Source: Bemisia tabaci | Taxonomy: Eukaryota; Arthropoda; Insecta; Hemiptera; Aleyrodidae | Direction of reading: 5' to 3' | DNA: 64,000 bases | NCBI RefSeq assembly: GCF_918797505.1 | Contig: NC_092795.1 | Location: 18,091,131-18,155,130 of the forward strand | Shown: positions 24,901 through 34,490 of the stretch, one piece after another | Layout: every line of letters starts with the position of its first letter | Position numbering within the stretch: the stretch's first letter is position 1 | Position numbers and translations under genes: made by a program | Notes under the pieces: generated by a model | What the model was told of the DNA's origin: nothing | What the model saw: the letters and a program-made list of their open reading frames with translations, nothing else | Database searches by the model: none

Positions 24901-26941
24901 CAATATGGAAAGCGCTAATTGCTTATTTTTTAATTTAAAAAAATGTCAGCATCCTCATTGTATTCAGCTTGCTGTTAAGTGACCCACTCGCTTCTCAGGT
25001 AACCAAATTCTACCTCTTGAATTCTAGGCAGGAGCTTTCATCTTTTAATCTCTTCCATTTTATATGAAAAAAAAGAAAAAATATTGAATTGACTCTATTT
25101 TTTTGTGTGCAATGAGTAATAGAATTATTGGCTTACCCAGTCTCATGCTATTTGATTTCAGCTTCCGTATCAGCAACAATTGGATATTGTTAAATATTCT
25201 GGCTCTTAATGAATTGGCAACCTTGTTACTTTGTGTTGCAATGCATAACTTTTCATTAGCATTCATAGCTTCAACAATATATGTTTTACCAGCGATCCTG
25301 ATCGACTCGAAGAAGAATAGGTAAGAATAATTTCTGTTTCACTCAATTTAGGAGTAAGATGAAATAACTCAGCAGTCACTGAGGAGATAGGGTGAGTGTT
25401 TCTCCCTGCTAGGAAATGTTGGGAAACATTGAAATTGAATTTTTTTCAATACAGAGGCATGGCTGGATTTGATTTTTTGCCATGCCCGCAAGATTCACAG
25501 CGGAAGGAAGTATGTACAGAAGAGTATTTTGGGGGGCCTCTCCCTGATAATTGCCAAAAAATTTAGTTCTCTTTTTGACAAGTTCGAACCATTTTTCATG
25601 ACGTCATTATCTTTTTTCTCTATAAACTCAATTAAAAATTACCCAAAATTTATTATTACTCAAAATTGCAAGTCAAGTTCCTCGAGCCGCAAATTTTAGG
25701 GTCTCCTTGATGAAAATTCAGTCCTGTGTTGGGAGCACTTATGGAGGGTCTCTAAGTCTCGCTAATTTTGAGTTACACAACTTTAATGAACACCTATTAT
25801 TGACATCGCAACGGCCTTTTGGCATGAGGAATGTTCAGTCCAATCATAGGAGGCTGAAGTATTTTCAGAGGTCTGGCGTGTAATCTAATCAAATGATTGG
25901 CAATTTGACTTTTCTTTGCTATTCTTCAAAGTTTATCAGTCAAGTTAGTGCTTTATTTACCTAAAGCTGTATTCACATGAACAGCAGCTTCTGGCAGCTG
26001 CCATTTCTATGGAAAACGCTTTTTTAGAATCTTTAAGTGTGATGATGCCAAGTTTCAGACTTAAGTCCTTGACTTCATGCGGTTTAAAGTAACAGAGAAA
26101 AAAACCTGGTGCTGTCTGGCTCACCTTGTATGTCGCTGTGTAGTGTCTGTTGCTCACCTTGTATGTGCATTTTACTGATATGATTTTTCTTTTGGTCTGT
26201 GATTGTTTCTAAGGAGAAAAAAATGCTTGTAGTAATGAGAAAGCAAACTGCTAGTTATCAGATGAATGAAATATGTTATACTATGTTCATCACATTAGTA
26301 TTAAGAGGATGAATATAGATGGCCAGAGTGAGGAACTCTGTAGCTCATTTTGCAACATTGCAGACTTCCTGTAAAAACTAGTCAACGTATTTTCTTGAAA
26401 ACTTCTTTGATTTTTCTTCTCAATTAGTAGAATGTTCTGTTTATATTTCAAGCTATAAAGTTGCCTTGTTTTTCAAAGGAAATTGTTAAACATCGCCATG
26501 GAGACGTATTGTTCCCACTTTGACCATCGATATTCTTTTGAAAACTTCAACACAAAATATACTACCTCGTAGTACATATATTGATAATTTTTATTGATCG
26601 TTTTCGTTTTTTTGTTGTTTTGTTTTAGCTTTTATAAAAAGACGCTGTGGCTTCTCCTGCATCCTCTGCTTCTCCTTTTTTGGGCCGTTTTATTTTATAC
26701 TGGCTTTACTTTTATGGATTTGAGCTACCTGACAATTTTGAAGAGAGCAGTGAGTGCTACCAAAACAACATTAGTTTTAAGCGTAGTAGACACCTTTGTT
26801 TACGGTAGTTGGCCTTTCACAGTGGCGACAAGCATTCTCCTACCCAATTGGCTGATGTTTTGGTGGGTGCTTATTTTCTCAGAATCTAGAGACTGTATGG
26901 ATCAAGCATCAAAAGTAACCAAAGACAAGAGTAAAAAGTAA
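15577..26941 (+). CDS. GPAA1: GPI-anchor transamidase subunit GPAA1, 12 coding exons
   Basis: Subunit of the ER-membrane GPI transamidase that attaches GPI anchors to proteins. Exons: 15577-15718, 17574-17791, 18874-18959, 19585-19658, 20528-20844, 21643-21755, 22059-22139, 22507-22610, 23274-23413, 24297-24499, 25162-25320, 26629-26941. All have GT-AG sites and matching phases, giving 649 aa (human about 621). The start MGLLTDP matches the conserved MGLLSDP-type N-terminus, followed by a membrane segment at residues 25-41. Family landmarks: [10 protein letters not shown] (exon 2), [18 protein letters not shown] and WLEAYHG (exon 5, M28-peptidase-like lumenal domain), [15 protein letters not shown] (exons 6-7), [17 protein letters not shown] (exon 8), then several hydrophobic segments in exons 9-12. 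The C-terminus has a Lys-rich tail ending KDKSKK. No frameshift seen. Introns contain a non-LTR remnant, an RT fragment, a half MITE and long homopolymers. Confidence 0.93.
16199..16950 (-). mobile_element. non-LTR retrotransposon 3' end in GPAA1 intron 1
   Basis: The minus strand is open from 16,917 to 16,603 and encodes the end of a reverse-transcriptase [19 protein letters not shown], then [18 protein letters not shown] and [16 protein letters not shown]. These are typical of the C-terminal region of CR1/Jockey-like RTs. A second piece further on ([15 protein letters not shown]) matches the 'G.K.YNKLP' block that usually follows, in a shifted frame. The 3' UTR ends in a TTA microsatellite tail (plus strand AATAAT repeats at 16,199-16,221), as in many CR1-like elements. 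5'-truncated and inactive, opposite in sense to GPAA1. Confidence 0.75.
19773..19808. repeat. poly-T run of 36 bases
   Basis: Uninterrupted T tract in GPAA1 intron 4. Comparable long A tracts occur at about 18,040-18,063 (intron 2), 21,912-21,945 (intron 6) and 16,343-16,364 (intron 1). Confidence 0.9.
21213..21553. repeat. direct repeat pair in GPAA1 intron 5
   Basis: Two similar blocks of about 44 bp (21,213-21,256 and 21,509-21,553) share the pattern TT(C/T)GGTAGA(C/A)TAGGTATGT(G/A)CATTGTAT(C/T)(A/G)CACAATT. The sequence between them shares the words CAAACTTCCTGT...CTTGATTTTTCTTCTC with 26,360-26,425 in the last intron, which suggests a dispersed family of unknown type. Confidence 0.5.
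22960..23225 (+). pseudogene. decayed RT tail in GPAA1 intron 8
   Basis: Reads, across internal stops, as ...[20 protein letters not shown], then RRGNPLKE and [11 protein letters not shown]. It is the same RT C-terminal tail as at 6,340-6,558, but it carries stop codons and is more diverged. It shows that this retrotransposon family has inserted more than once in the region and is old here. Confidence 0.65.
24692..24770 (-). mobile_element. half copy of the CAGTGGCG hAT MITE
   Basis: The segment ends GCACGCCACGCCACTG at 24,770, the terminal repeat of the MITE at 5,629-5,792. It also contains AATAATCGATTATTTACCGT and AGCTTCAAATGG, which match one half of that element. The central palindrome and the other terminus are missing. 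It lies in GPAA1 intron 10. Confidence 0.75.
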
Positions 26942-27005
26942 AGCCAGGACGAGTGATTCGAAGAAAGATCAGTGAGAGATTTTTTCATCAATTTTCTAGT
27001 CGCAG

Positions 27006-27011
27006 AAATAA
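27006..27011 (+). terminator. GPAA1 polyadenylation signal
   Basis: AATAAA lies 65 bp after the GPAA1 stop codon. Further AATAAA words follow at about 27,613 and 27,749, so alternative 3' ends are possible. Confidence 0.55.
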
Positions 27012-29070
27012 AGCAAAGAACATGTTAAAAAATCATCCGTCCGCTAAATCGACTGCACATTAATGGCAAAACTCTAAAACTATGTAGTTGTATCATGAAG
27101 CTGCAGATTTTCTCTCACATTCTGAACATTTGAAGGATGACGGGTTTTCACCATAAAATCTTTGTATGATAAACTTCGTTCTGTCAAAAATATTCTCCAA
27201 AAATTTGTTAAAAAAAAGCCCAGTCAGTAAGAAATACTCTCTTTCCCATGGGAAAATCCAGTAGAAGTACAAATTTTGTGACATCCCAATAGAGGTGTTT
27301 GTTTTTGTACATAATATCGATATATTTTTTAGTACTTTACTCCCAGTAAGTAAGCAAGTATTCTTAAAATTTTGAATTTTAACAAAAAATCCGAAAACTT
27401 AAAAACCTTCCTTTAGTCTACTGCATAGGAGACCATGTTTTTTAAGTTTTGTATCCAGTAATATGTTTTAGTACCTTTTTAAGTTTAGGTATGAATATCA
27501 TTCATGTTTTTAGAAATGTATTTCTACTTTTCACACTCACATCAGAAATTGATAGAAACAAAAATATTTAAACATTAACTTTTTATATTAACTGGGTAGT
27601 ACATGTAAATTGCAATAAATTTTCAGGTAAAAATATTTTTAAAGAATTGCTTTTTTTAGCAGTTTCTTTATAATGAGAGATATCATTCCAACAGAAGTTG
27701 AAATGCAATATTTTCAGGAAGTCAAAGTATTTACTTTATTGATCTCAATAAAAACTCAATTCAGTTTCACTAATTCAGACTATTTTTTTCCTGAATGACA
27801 CTTAAGATTAAATGCGAGTTTTTAAATGATCCAGAGTTAAGGAGTATTACTCAATCACCCGGAAAATGTACCATGTACAGAGATAAACCAAAGTTAGACT
27901 CTCAGTCTCGGAGGACAACATGAGAAGGGGGTAGCAATTGGCTGGTCCAGACGGCTATAGGGGCAATCGCCTCCTAATCTTTGACTGAAGGAGCACCACA
28001 GGGACTCCTCCCTACAGATTCATGGGGTCTCACTCAGCACTTTTTTAAAAACCTGGCATCCTTTTATGAACATTTCCCTCCTTAACTCGAGGAGCTTGGA
28101 GGATAAGGCGCACAAGTGCAGTTTTCGCTATTGTGAGAATCACCTTTTCGAAGTTTCAAAATTACATGGATCCTTATGGAAGAAAAATAATTCGATCTCA
28201 CTTTTTGATGTCTCAAAATTGGAGTGCAGGAGTGAATTTTTCTCAGAATATATTTCAAGACTAGTTTTAGTTGAAATTGTTTTTGTCTCTATTTCTTAAA
28301 AACTGCACTTATTCACTTAGCCCTCCAAGCTCCTCATTTTAGAAGGGTCCCTTAATCTTCTTTTTAGAGGGGTCTGCTCTCCAAAAAATTCCAAGACAAT
28401 TTTCAAACGGGGAGGGGGGTTCTGTAAGACTTGTTTAATTTGAGGAACTTGCCCTTTGCCATTCATAACATGAAATCTATTTTGTGTGCTACAAGTCATG
28501 AAATAATATGTCGTCAAAAAAGTTAGAAATAGAGCATAATGTACAATAATTGACAAAAGGAAATGTATGTTACCTGATTTTTAGTTTAATTTCTTAATGT
28601 GAGAATTGAGTACATTCTCTTAATTTTCCAAGAAAGGAAGTCAGTTTAAAAAAAATATTTACGGAAATAACATTGATCAAACCATAAAATAGTAACTAAT
28701 GACGATTTAAGTCCCAATGCTGAAGTGCATGGGCATGTCCTTTGACCTCAGCCACTGACAGATTTGCATTTGAAAGTGAAATCCATGGTATTGAGTAAGC
28801 TTATTACAAGCAGATGGACATGATTCTTCGTATCCATTTAGAAAGTTAAGGGAGGGAAGGAAAATGACCAAAAAGTTGATGTAAATTAACAGTATAATAA
28901 TAAAATATATGACAAATACAAATATGATTGAAGTGGAAACAAGTTACTGAAGAGAGGGGGAAAATATACAATTTGTAACTTGCTACAAGCACTTCAGATA
29001 AGAAGAACAATTGATATGCACAAGTAATAACAAATGTAACAAAGTGGACCTGTGAGCATGTTGGAATTAT
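27012..29070. other. intergenic region between convergent GPAA1 and UROD
   Basis: GPAA1 (+) and UROD (-) converge here. No further gene is visible. The region contains possible extended GPAA1 3' UTR sequence and the inverted-repeat element at 28,089-28,335. Confidence 0.5.
28089..28335. mobile_element. about 247-bp inverted-repeat element (MITE-like)
   Basis: The left end, GAGGAGCTTGGAGG followed by an ACAAGTGCAGTTTT-like block, is mirrored at the right end by AAAACTGCACTTATT and CCTCCAAGCTCCTC. The arms are about 37 bp and imperfect. No target duplication is clear and there is no coding capacity. It is a probable MITE of unassigned family. Confidence 0.55.
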
Positions 29071-29076
29071 TTTATT
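29071..29076 (-). terminator. UROD polyadenylation signal
   Basis: AATAAA on the minus strand, 25 bp beyond the UROD stop codon, implying a very short 3' UTR. Confidence 0.6.
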
Positions 29077-29101
29077 AAAATTAAAGGACTGGCACAAAAA
29101 T

Positions 29102-30168
29102 CTAAAAGCTATGAACAGTCTCAACAAAAATACGGACACTTTCAGGGTCCATATCTGGATAAATACCATGACCTAAATTTGCAATATACCTACTTTTGCC
29201 AAACTTACTAACCATTTCTTTCACAAGGTTCGGCAAATTTTCTTTGCTACTGTACAGAGCACAAGGATCTAAGTTTCCTTGCAAAGTGACTTTATTCCCA
29301 GCTGCTTGTCTAGCAACAGAGGGATCTATTGTCCAGTCAATACCAACAATATCGTAACCACTATTTGAAAGGTCTTGAATACAATAATGTGCACCCTTTG
29401 CAAATATTGTCATTGGTACATCAATGTTAAGAGCCTTTAGCTTGGATTTTACAGTTTTCGCAATGGAACTGATGTAAGGGAGGGCAAATTTTTTAAACAT
29501 GTCTGGGCCCAAATATTCTGCATTTGACTCAAACACTTGAAGCAATTGGGCGCCTGCAGAAGCTTGTCCTACTAGGTAATCAATGACAACCACACTTAAA
29601 ATGTTGAGGAGGGTATGGCTCTCAGCTGGATATTTGTAAAGCCAGTGTTTGGCTTTTGACATAGTTTTTGAACCACCTCCTTCAATCATGTAGCACATTA
29701 AAGTCCATGGTGCCCCTGAAAATCCTATGAGGGGTACTTTGCCATTCAGTCGGTGCCTTGTAAGGGTGATGGCTTCAAAGACATAGTTCAGAGTTGAATG
29801 CACATCTACTGGAGTTTTTAAGGTTGAAATATCGTCTGGCTTGATTAAGGGCTCGGGTAAAACAGGGCCGACTCCTGGTTTCATTTCAACAGTCATTCCT
29901 AAGGCTGCGGTATCACAAGAATATCAGAGAATATGATGGCAGCATCTAAGTCAAATCTATCGATTGGCTGAAGAGTGATTTCAGCTGCAAGGGTTGGTGT
30001 TTGACATATTGTAAAAAAATCATGTTTGGACCTAAGCTCACGAAATTCAGGTAAATATCTTCCAGCTTGGCGCATGACCCACACAGGAATTCTATCCACT
30101 TCCTCACCTTTGGCTGCTCTCAACAGTCTGTCATTTTTCAAGATTGGGAAGTTCATTATATCAACACA
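29102..30168 (-). CDS. UROD: uroporphyrinogen decarboxylase, single coding exon with apparent 1-bp frameshift
   Basis: Cytosolic haem-pathway enzyme that decarboxylates uroporphyrinogen III to coproporphyrinogen III. The start is taken at 30,156 (MNFPILKND), aligned to the family N-terminus. Visible landmarks: [20 protein letters not shown] near residues 26-45 (the two Arg of the active-site loop), [52 protein letters not shown], and the closing [18 protein letters not shown]. The frame breaks at about 29,905: the strand reads CCGCAGCCTTAGGAATG where one more G (CAGGCC) would continue PQ-A-LGM. Ignoring that base, the protein is about 351 aa (human 367). A good acceptor (TTCTTTCAG) precedes the exon at 30,169, so an upstream untranslated exon is likely and a processed retrocopy less likely. 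Frameshift: assembly error, polymorphism or early pseudogene cannot be told apart here. Confidence 0.88.
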
Positions 30169-30401
30169 CTGAAAGAATTTTATATAATTAAACACTGCGG
30201 TAAGTAGAGATAAACCCTATCATGACATTCGAAATCGAAATTCAAAATCACGAAAACTCCCGTGCCGAAAACATAACCTCTAAAAGTAAACAAAGTTTAG
30301 CAAAGATTACACTTTTCGTATTCTGCAAGTTGCTGATTAATATCAAACCAAAATGTAATCTTTGACTGGCAACTAATTGCCAAATTGAAAAGCAATTGGA
30401 A

Positions 30402-31676
30402 CAGTGCTGCCGTTTCCCGGAATTAATTCCGAATTTCGGAACTTTTGAAGTTTCTCGGAATTTTTCCGGAATCTTTGTAATTCTCGGAATATCCCGGAAT
30501 TTTTGCGTTTTTCGGATTTTACCCGGAATTTTTGCCTTTTTTCGGATGTTTCCCGAAATTTTTGCCTTTTTTCGGATTTTCCCGGAATTTAGGCCATTTT
30601 TGTAGGAATTTTTAATATTTTCATCGGAGGTATTGAGATTAATCTGGACATTTTCTCGCAATGATCATTCTGGAAATGGGGATTCTGTTTTCTAGAATTT
30701 TCTCGAGTGTCGTATCCATCTTCCCGCGGTTTTCTACCAAACCTATAACCTCAAGAAAGAAAATCAAATATGAAAATAATGAAATGAACTGAACAACTGT
30801 TCACATCATGTTTGGTGCTTGTTACTAAGTAGTTTTTTTAAGTAAATAGTTAACTATCAGTGATTTCTTGTCTATTTTTGTCCAAGCCGTACTTATTTTT
30901 CTCCTTGTCCTTTTTCTATATTTGTTTGTTATTTTTCAAGTAAGAAAATAAATTATTAGAAAATTAAAGCCAATTTATGCATTAAAACCAAAAAATTCCT
31001 TTCCTAAACGGAAGTGTCAGTCGAGCTTCTATACAACACACTACACATGCATTGCAATGACTCTGAAGAAAACAAGTTCAAAGCTAAAAATTTCAAAAGT
31101 TGATGTAGCATAAATGAAAAAAAAAAAGTGCTCTGAAAATTTATTAAGCAGCAAATATTTTTCTGCTGGGAAAACCTATATGTTCCTAAAAAAAGAAAAG
31201 CTTCAAGTAAATGGGCTGATCCATTTAAATGTGTTATTTTTACATCTCTAATGTTTAGGTAATCTTCAATTTATATAAAAATAAAATAAGCAGAGTTTTC
31301 ATTCGGGGATATGGTCAATTATATGTCAATTAATTAATTATTAATTACAATTAATTCCCATTCCTTAATGCGGGCTTTTCAAACGATTTAACTGTTTTAT
31401 AGGACAGCCGCCCCTTAAAATCACTGTCAGGGCGTCATAATTACGTCCAAACCAGTTGAGAACTGTTCATTTAATATTCATGACGCCCTGACAGTGATTT
31501 TAAGGGGTGGCCGTCTTATAAAACGGGTAAACCATTTGAAAATCCCGCGTCAGGAATCGGAATTAATTCCTGGCCGATCTCGGAACTTTTTCCCGGAATA
31601 TTTGAAAATAATCGGAATAAAATAGTTCCGAATCACGGAATCTTGGGCTGAGCCCTGAGCGAGAACGGCAGCACTG
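30402..31676. mobile_element. 1,275-bp hAT-type non-autonomous element with 8-bp TSD
   Basis: Ends are CAGTGCTGCCGTT at 30,402 and its inverted match AACGGCAGCACTG ending at 31,676. A perfect direct repeat AATTGGAA flanks it (30,394-30,401 and 31,677-31,684). The left 200 bp is a degenerate tandem repeat of CCCGGAATTTTTGCC-like words, related to CGGAATTAATTCC blocks near the right end. There is no transposase. It lies immediately upstream of UROD, probably in its first intron or promoter. A separate palindromic element (31,370-31,548) is nested inside it. The minus-strand open frame across the tandem part is low-complexity and not a gene. Confidence 0.85.
31370..31548. mobile_element. nested palindromic MITE
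   Basis: Arms of about 70 bp (31,370-31,439 and 31,479-31,548) surround a spacer of about 39 bp. The outer ends read GCGGGCTTTTCAAACGATTT and, inverted, GCGGGATTTTCAAATGGTTT; the inner ends read CTGTCAGGGCGTCAT / ATGACGCCCTGACAG. It is inserted in the 1,275-bp hAT-type element, so it is the younger of the two. No coding capacity. Confidence 0.75.
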
Positions 31677-31684
31677 AATTGGAA

Positions 31685-33379
31685 ACTGGATGCATGACTA
31701 GTTTTGCTGATTTTTGAAACTAGTTGCTACAATTTTTAGTTGCTGAAGGCCAAAGTGTACATTGTTTGCAGATAGGACGAGACTACGCAAAATCTGTCAA
31801 ATCTGTTCCACTGGTTTCACTTTGTACTTACTCCGATTTTGCTCTAAATCTGAGTGAAAAGAAAATAGGTAGAGAGGGAGAGAGAGAGATGGAAAAACCA
31901 TGAAAAAAGAGAGCAACCAGCCTTAAAAAAAACTGTAAGGGAGTGCACCAGATCGTAATGCGTGTACCAATTTAGGCTTTATTTCAAAAGTAACTTGTAT
32001 TTTTCATTCTGTGTCATTTTACCTCCATTGATGTGTGAAGTGTGTTCTTTCATCCCCAGAATTCTCTGATTATTGCTTCTGTTGGTAAGTAAACTTTTTC
32101 TGGCCTCAGCTCTCAGCAGTTACCGTAGGGAGCCGAGCTCATCAAACCTTGAGTTCGTATGGGTGATAAATTTATCATCAGTTCTATCTCTCATTATAGT
32201 TTTAGTGATTTTGAGAACTTAATAATTCGTTCTGTGCAACTTCTAGTGATCATTCGACTTCTCTACTCCTAACTCTGCCCCAGTGTACTCTCTCCATTCT
32301 TTTGTTATCATCACCCCTGTCACCAGTGGGCCTCATTGAATAAGGGTAAAGTTTCAAATGTTTCATGGGGGTGTATCGGAGCTGAGGACTGTCCTTCTAA
32401 ATTCAAATCAGCTTTAATTGTGTTCTCTTCCTGGTTATTTATTTTGCGCACTCTTAGTATCTATGATTTCGCCAGCTCTACCAGGCGCCAGCTTCATATC
32501 TTATTATCCTCCCCTACGTGCACTACTATGTATCATTATGCACGCAATCTCCAATAGCTTAATCACCAGACTGTTTCTCAGAAGTTCATTCTTTATCAAT
32601 TCTATGCATTAGTGAAGCAAGAGTCCAATACGTCTATTGAAGTTGTAGGCGAGGCTTCTTAGGTGTGACGTGAAATCAACGTTACAATTTGTGGAAACTT
32701 TCCCTTCCGAGTCATTTGCAAGAGAAAAAGAATATAGCACCGAAGACCTGCTTTTTGTTACCTTAGTCTCTGTGTAATTTCTGTATGTTGCTGTTCAGTT
32801 TAACCTAACCTCTCTTACTTCGAGCATCTGCTTCCAAGTTATATACTCAATTTTGTCACTGAAGAGTCAGAGACTTAATATTTTAGCAGAGAGTACTCCA
32901 TTTATTAACTTACACCCTTGTTATTTACCTACTAATTAGAAGTTTTTTGGAACGTAATTGGTATCCTTGAGTAAGTACGCAACTGAGTACAGCTACTCAT
33001 TGCCGGAGAATTAAGGGGAAGTCACCTTTGAAACCTCTAGAAACAGATGTTACCACCACTTATAAGGGTACTAAGTGGTTGTTTTAACTATATAAGTGCT
33101 CTTCACACTTTTGAGCTTGATGAAAAGACTTCCAAGGTGGGTAGGTACTCTACTACAGAACTCTACCACTTCTACGAACAGAAGGAATTCTGGTCACCTA
33201 TTTTGAGCCTCGAGCTTTAGAGCTGACTAATGCACCAGCTTCCCTTGCTCTTTACTTAGATGTTGAGTTCTGATGATTAAGCACACCGTTTAGATATTTT
33301 ATATCCATGCTCCTGGAGTAAATATTTAATATCCAGGGAATGACTTGCAATACCTAAGTAGTTGCTAGTGGTAATTTTT
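31685..33379. other. intergenic or 5' UTR/intron of the GSE1-like gene
   Basis: No coding exon is recognised. A consensus plus-strand donor, CTGTTG|GTAAGTAAA, lies at about 32,086. It could end a non-coding first exon that splices to the acceptor at 34,458, but this is speculative. A short GA-rich run lies at about 31,868-31,890. Confidence 0.35.
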
Positions 33380-34260
33380 TTACTTCCACGACCAATCTAA
33401 ATACCTAAAAGTTCTCTCCAGTTGATCATCAGGAGAACAATATGTTTTTAGTCCACGAACACTTAATATTAATGGCGCATTTGTATGCATTGTGTGGTGG
33501 TAATGTGTCATTTTTACATATTGAGGCTTTAGTTTTCTAATTTTGAATACTAAACTATGTAGTAAGGGATTTTCCAGGTAAGTTTCATTGAATAGGCTAT
33601 CAGAATCTGCAAGTTTTTTTGGAAGGTACTCAAAGTCTAGGTACTCAGTAGATTTTTCAACCTGAAATCTTGTTGTGCTGTATCCCTCTTGTAGATTCAT
33701 CCTGAATCAGCTTCAGAATTTGTAACCTTCTTTTTACTAAGATAACACGAATTACTTTTTGTTCCCTAGTGTTTTGCTGGACGTACCTAAAGTTGTAGAA
33801 GGAACATGATTGTTTTGATGTCCTGAGTCTTGCGTCTCATTTTTTACCAAATTCTTCTCTCAGCTCAGTTTTGATCTGTGACTACTCATTTACAAATTTT
33901 AAGTTGTACCATTCAATTAGAATTATACAGGCAATTTAGGATCAGGTTGCTTTAGTTTATTGCAGGAACCAACTGGACATAATTGCTAGCCAACTTAAAT
34001 TAGCTAATTAGCTACTGGACCTAAGTATCGATATCAAATAATCCCAGCTAACCAAGTATCAGGACAACGGTAAAAATTACTTGCCACTGCATGATCAATG
34101 GAGATGAATCCAAAGGAAAATAAATAAATCCATTACTGAGCAGAAAATTACTGTTTGGACAGACAACAGGATCAAACAGTTGGGGGATGTCTGAACAGTA
34201 ATCTTCTGCCCTCGTTAGATGGCCATTCAAGATAAGATTAGTTCTACCACTAAGATATGT
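33380..34260 (-). CDS. possible last two exons of an unrecognised minus-strand gene
   Basis: Two minus-strand open segments are joined by good splice sites in matching phase. The upstream segment is about 34,260-34,081, containing NGHLTRAEDYCSDIPQLFD and ending PLIMQWQ|GTAATT. The downstream segment is 33,661-33,380, following TTTCAG, starting VEKSTEYLDFEYLPKKL and ending RTFRYLDWSWK-stop. The amino-acid mix looks protein-like rather than random. I do not recognise the family and make no functional claim. The 5' boundary and start codon are not determined. It lies antisense just upstream of the first coding exon of the GSE1-like gene. Confidence 0.35.
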
Positions 34261-34490
34261 ACAATAGCTTATTACAAAAAAAGGAAGTGGAATTTTGTTG
34301 AGCTAGGTCAGAAAGACAGTTTTACAGTTTTGGAAAGGAAGCTTCAGCACCCGACCAAGACAATCCCTCTTTTCATCACTTATTTTTTAAATTTTAATTT
34401 GATCTGAAAGATAAAACGTTAACTGCCCATTGTTCTAATCATTGTTATCTCTGTTTAGGTCAAGAGGTAATGTCCTGACAGTAGGAGGAA

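Noticed and set aside
29102..30168. UROD as a clear processed pseudogene
   Set aside because: There is no poly-A tail or target duplication, a splice acceptor precedes the leader, and an AATAAA follows the stop. One frameshift alone is not enough to call it a dead retrocopy.
30248..30661. 137-codon minus-strand frame rich in Lys/Ile (IRKKAKI repeats)
   Set aside because: It translates the degenerate CCCGGAATTTTTGCC tandem repeat inside the hAT-type element, whose ends are fixed by a target duplication. Not a gene.
33140..33200. Possible additional exons between UROD and the GSE1-like gene on the plus strand
   Set aside because: Only short open stretches, with no paired splice sites in matching phase and no recognisable motif.
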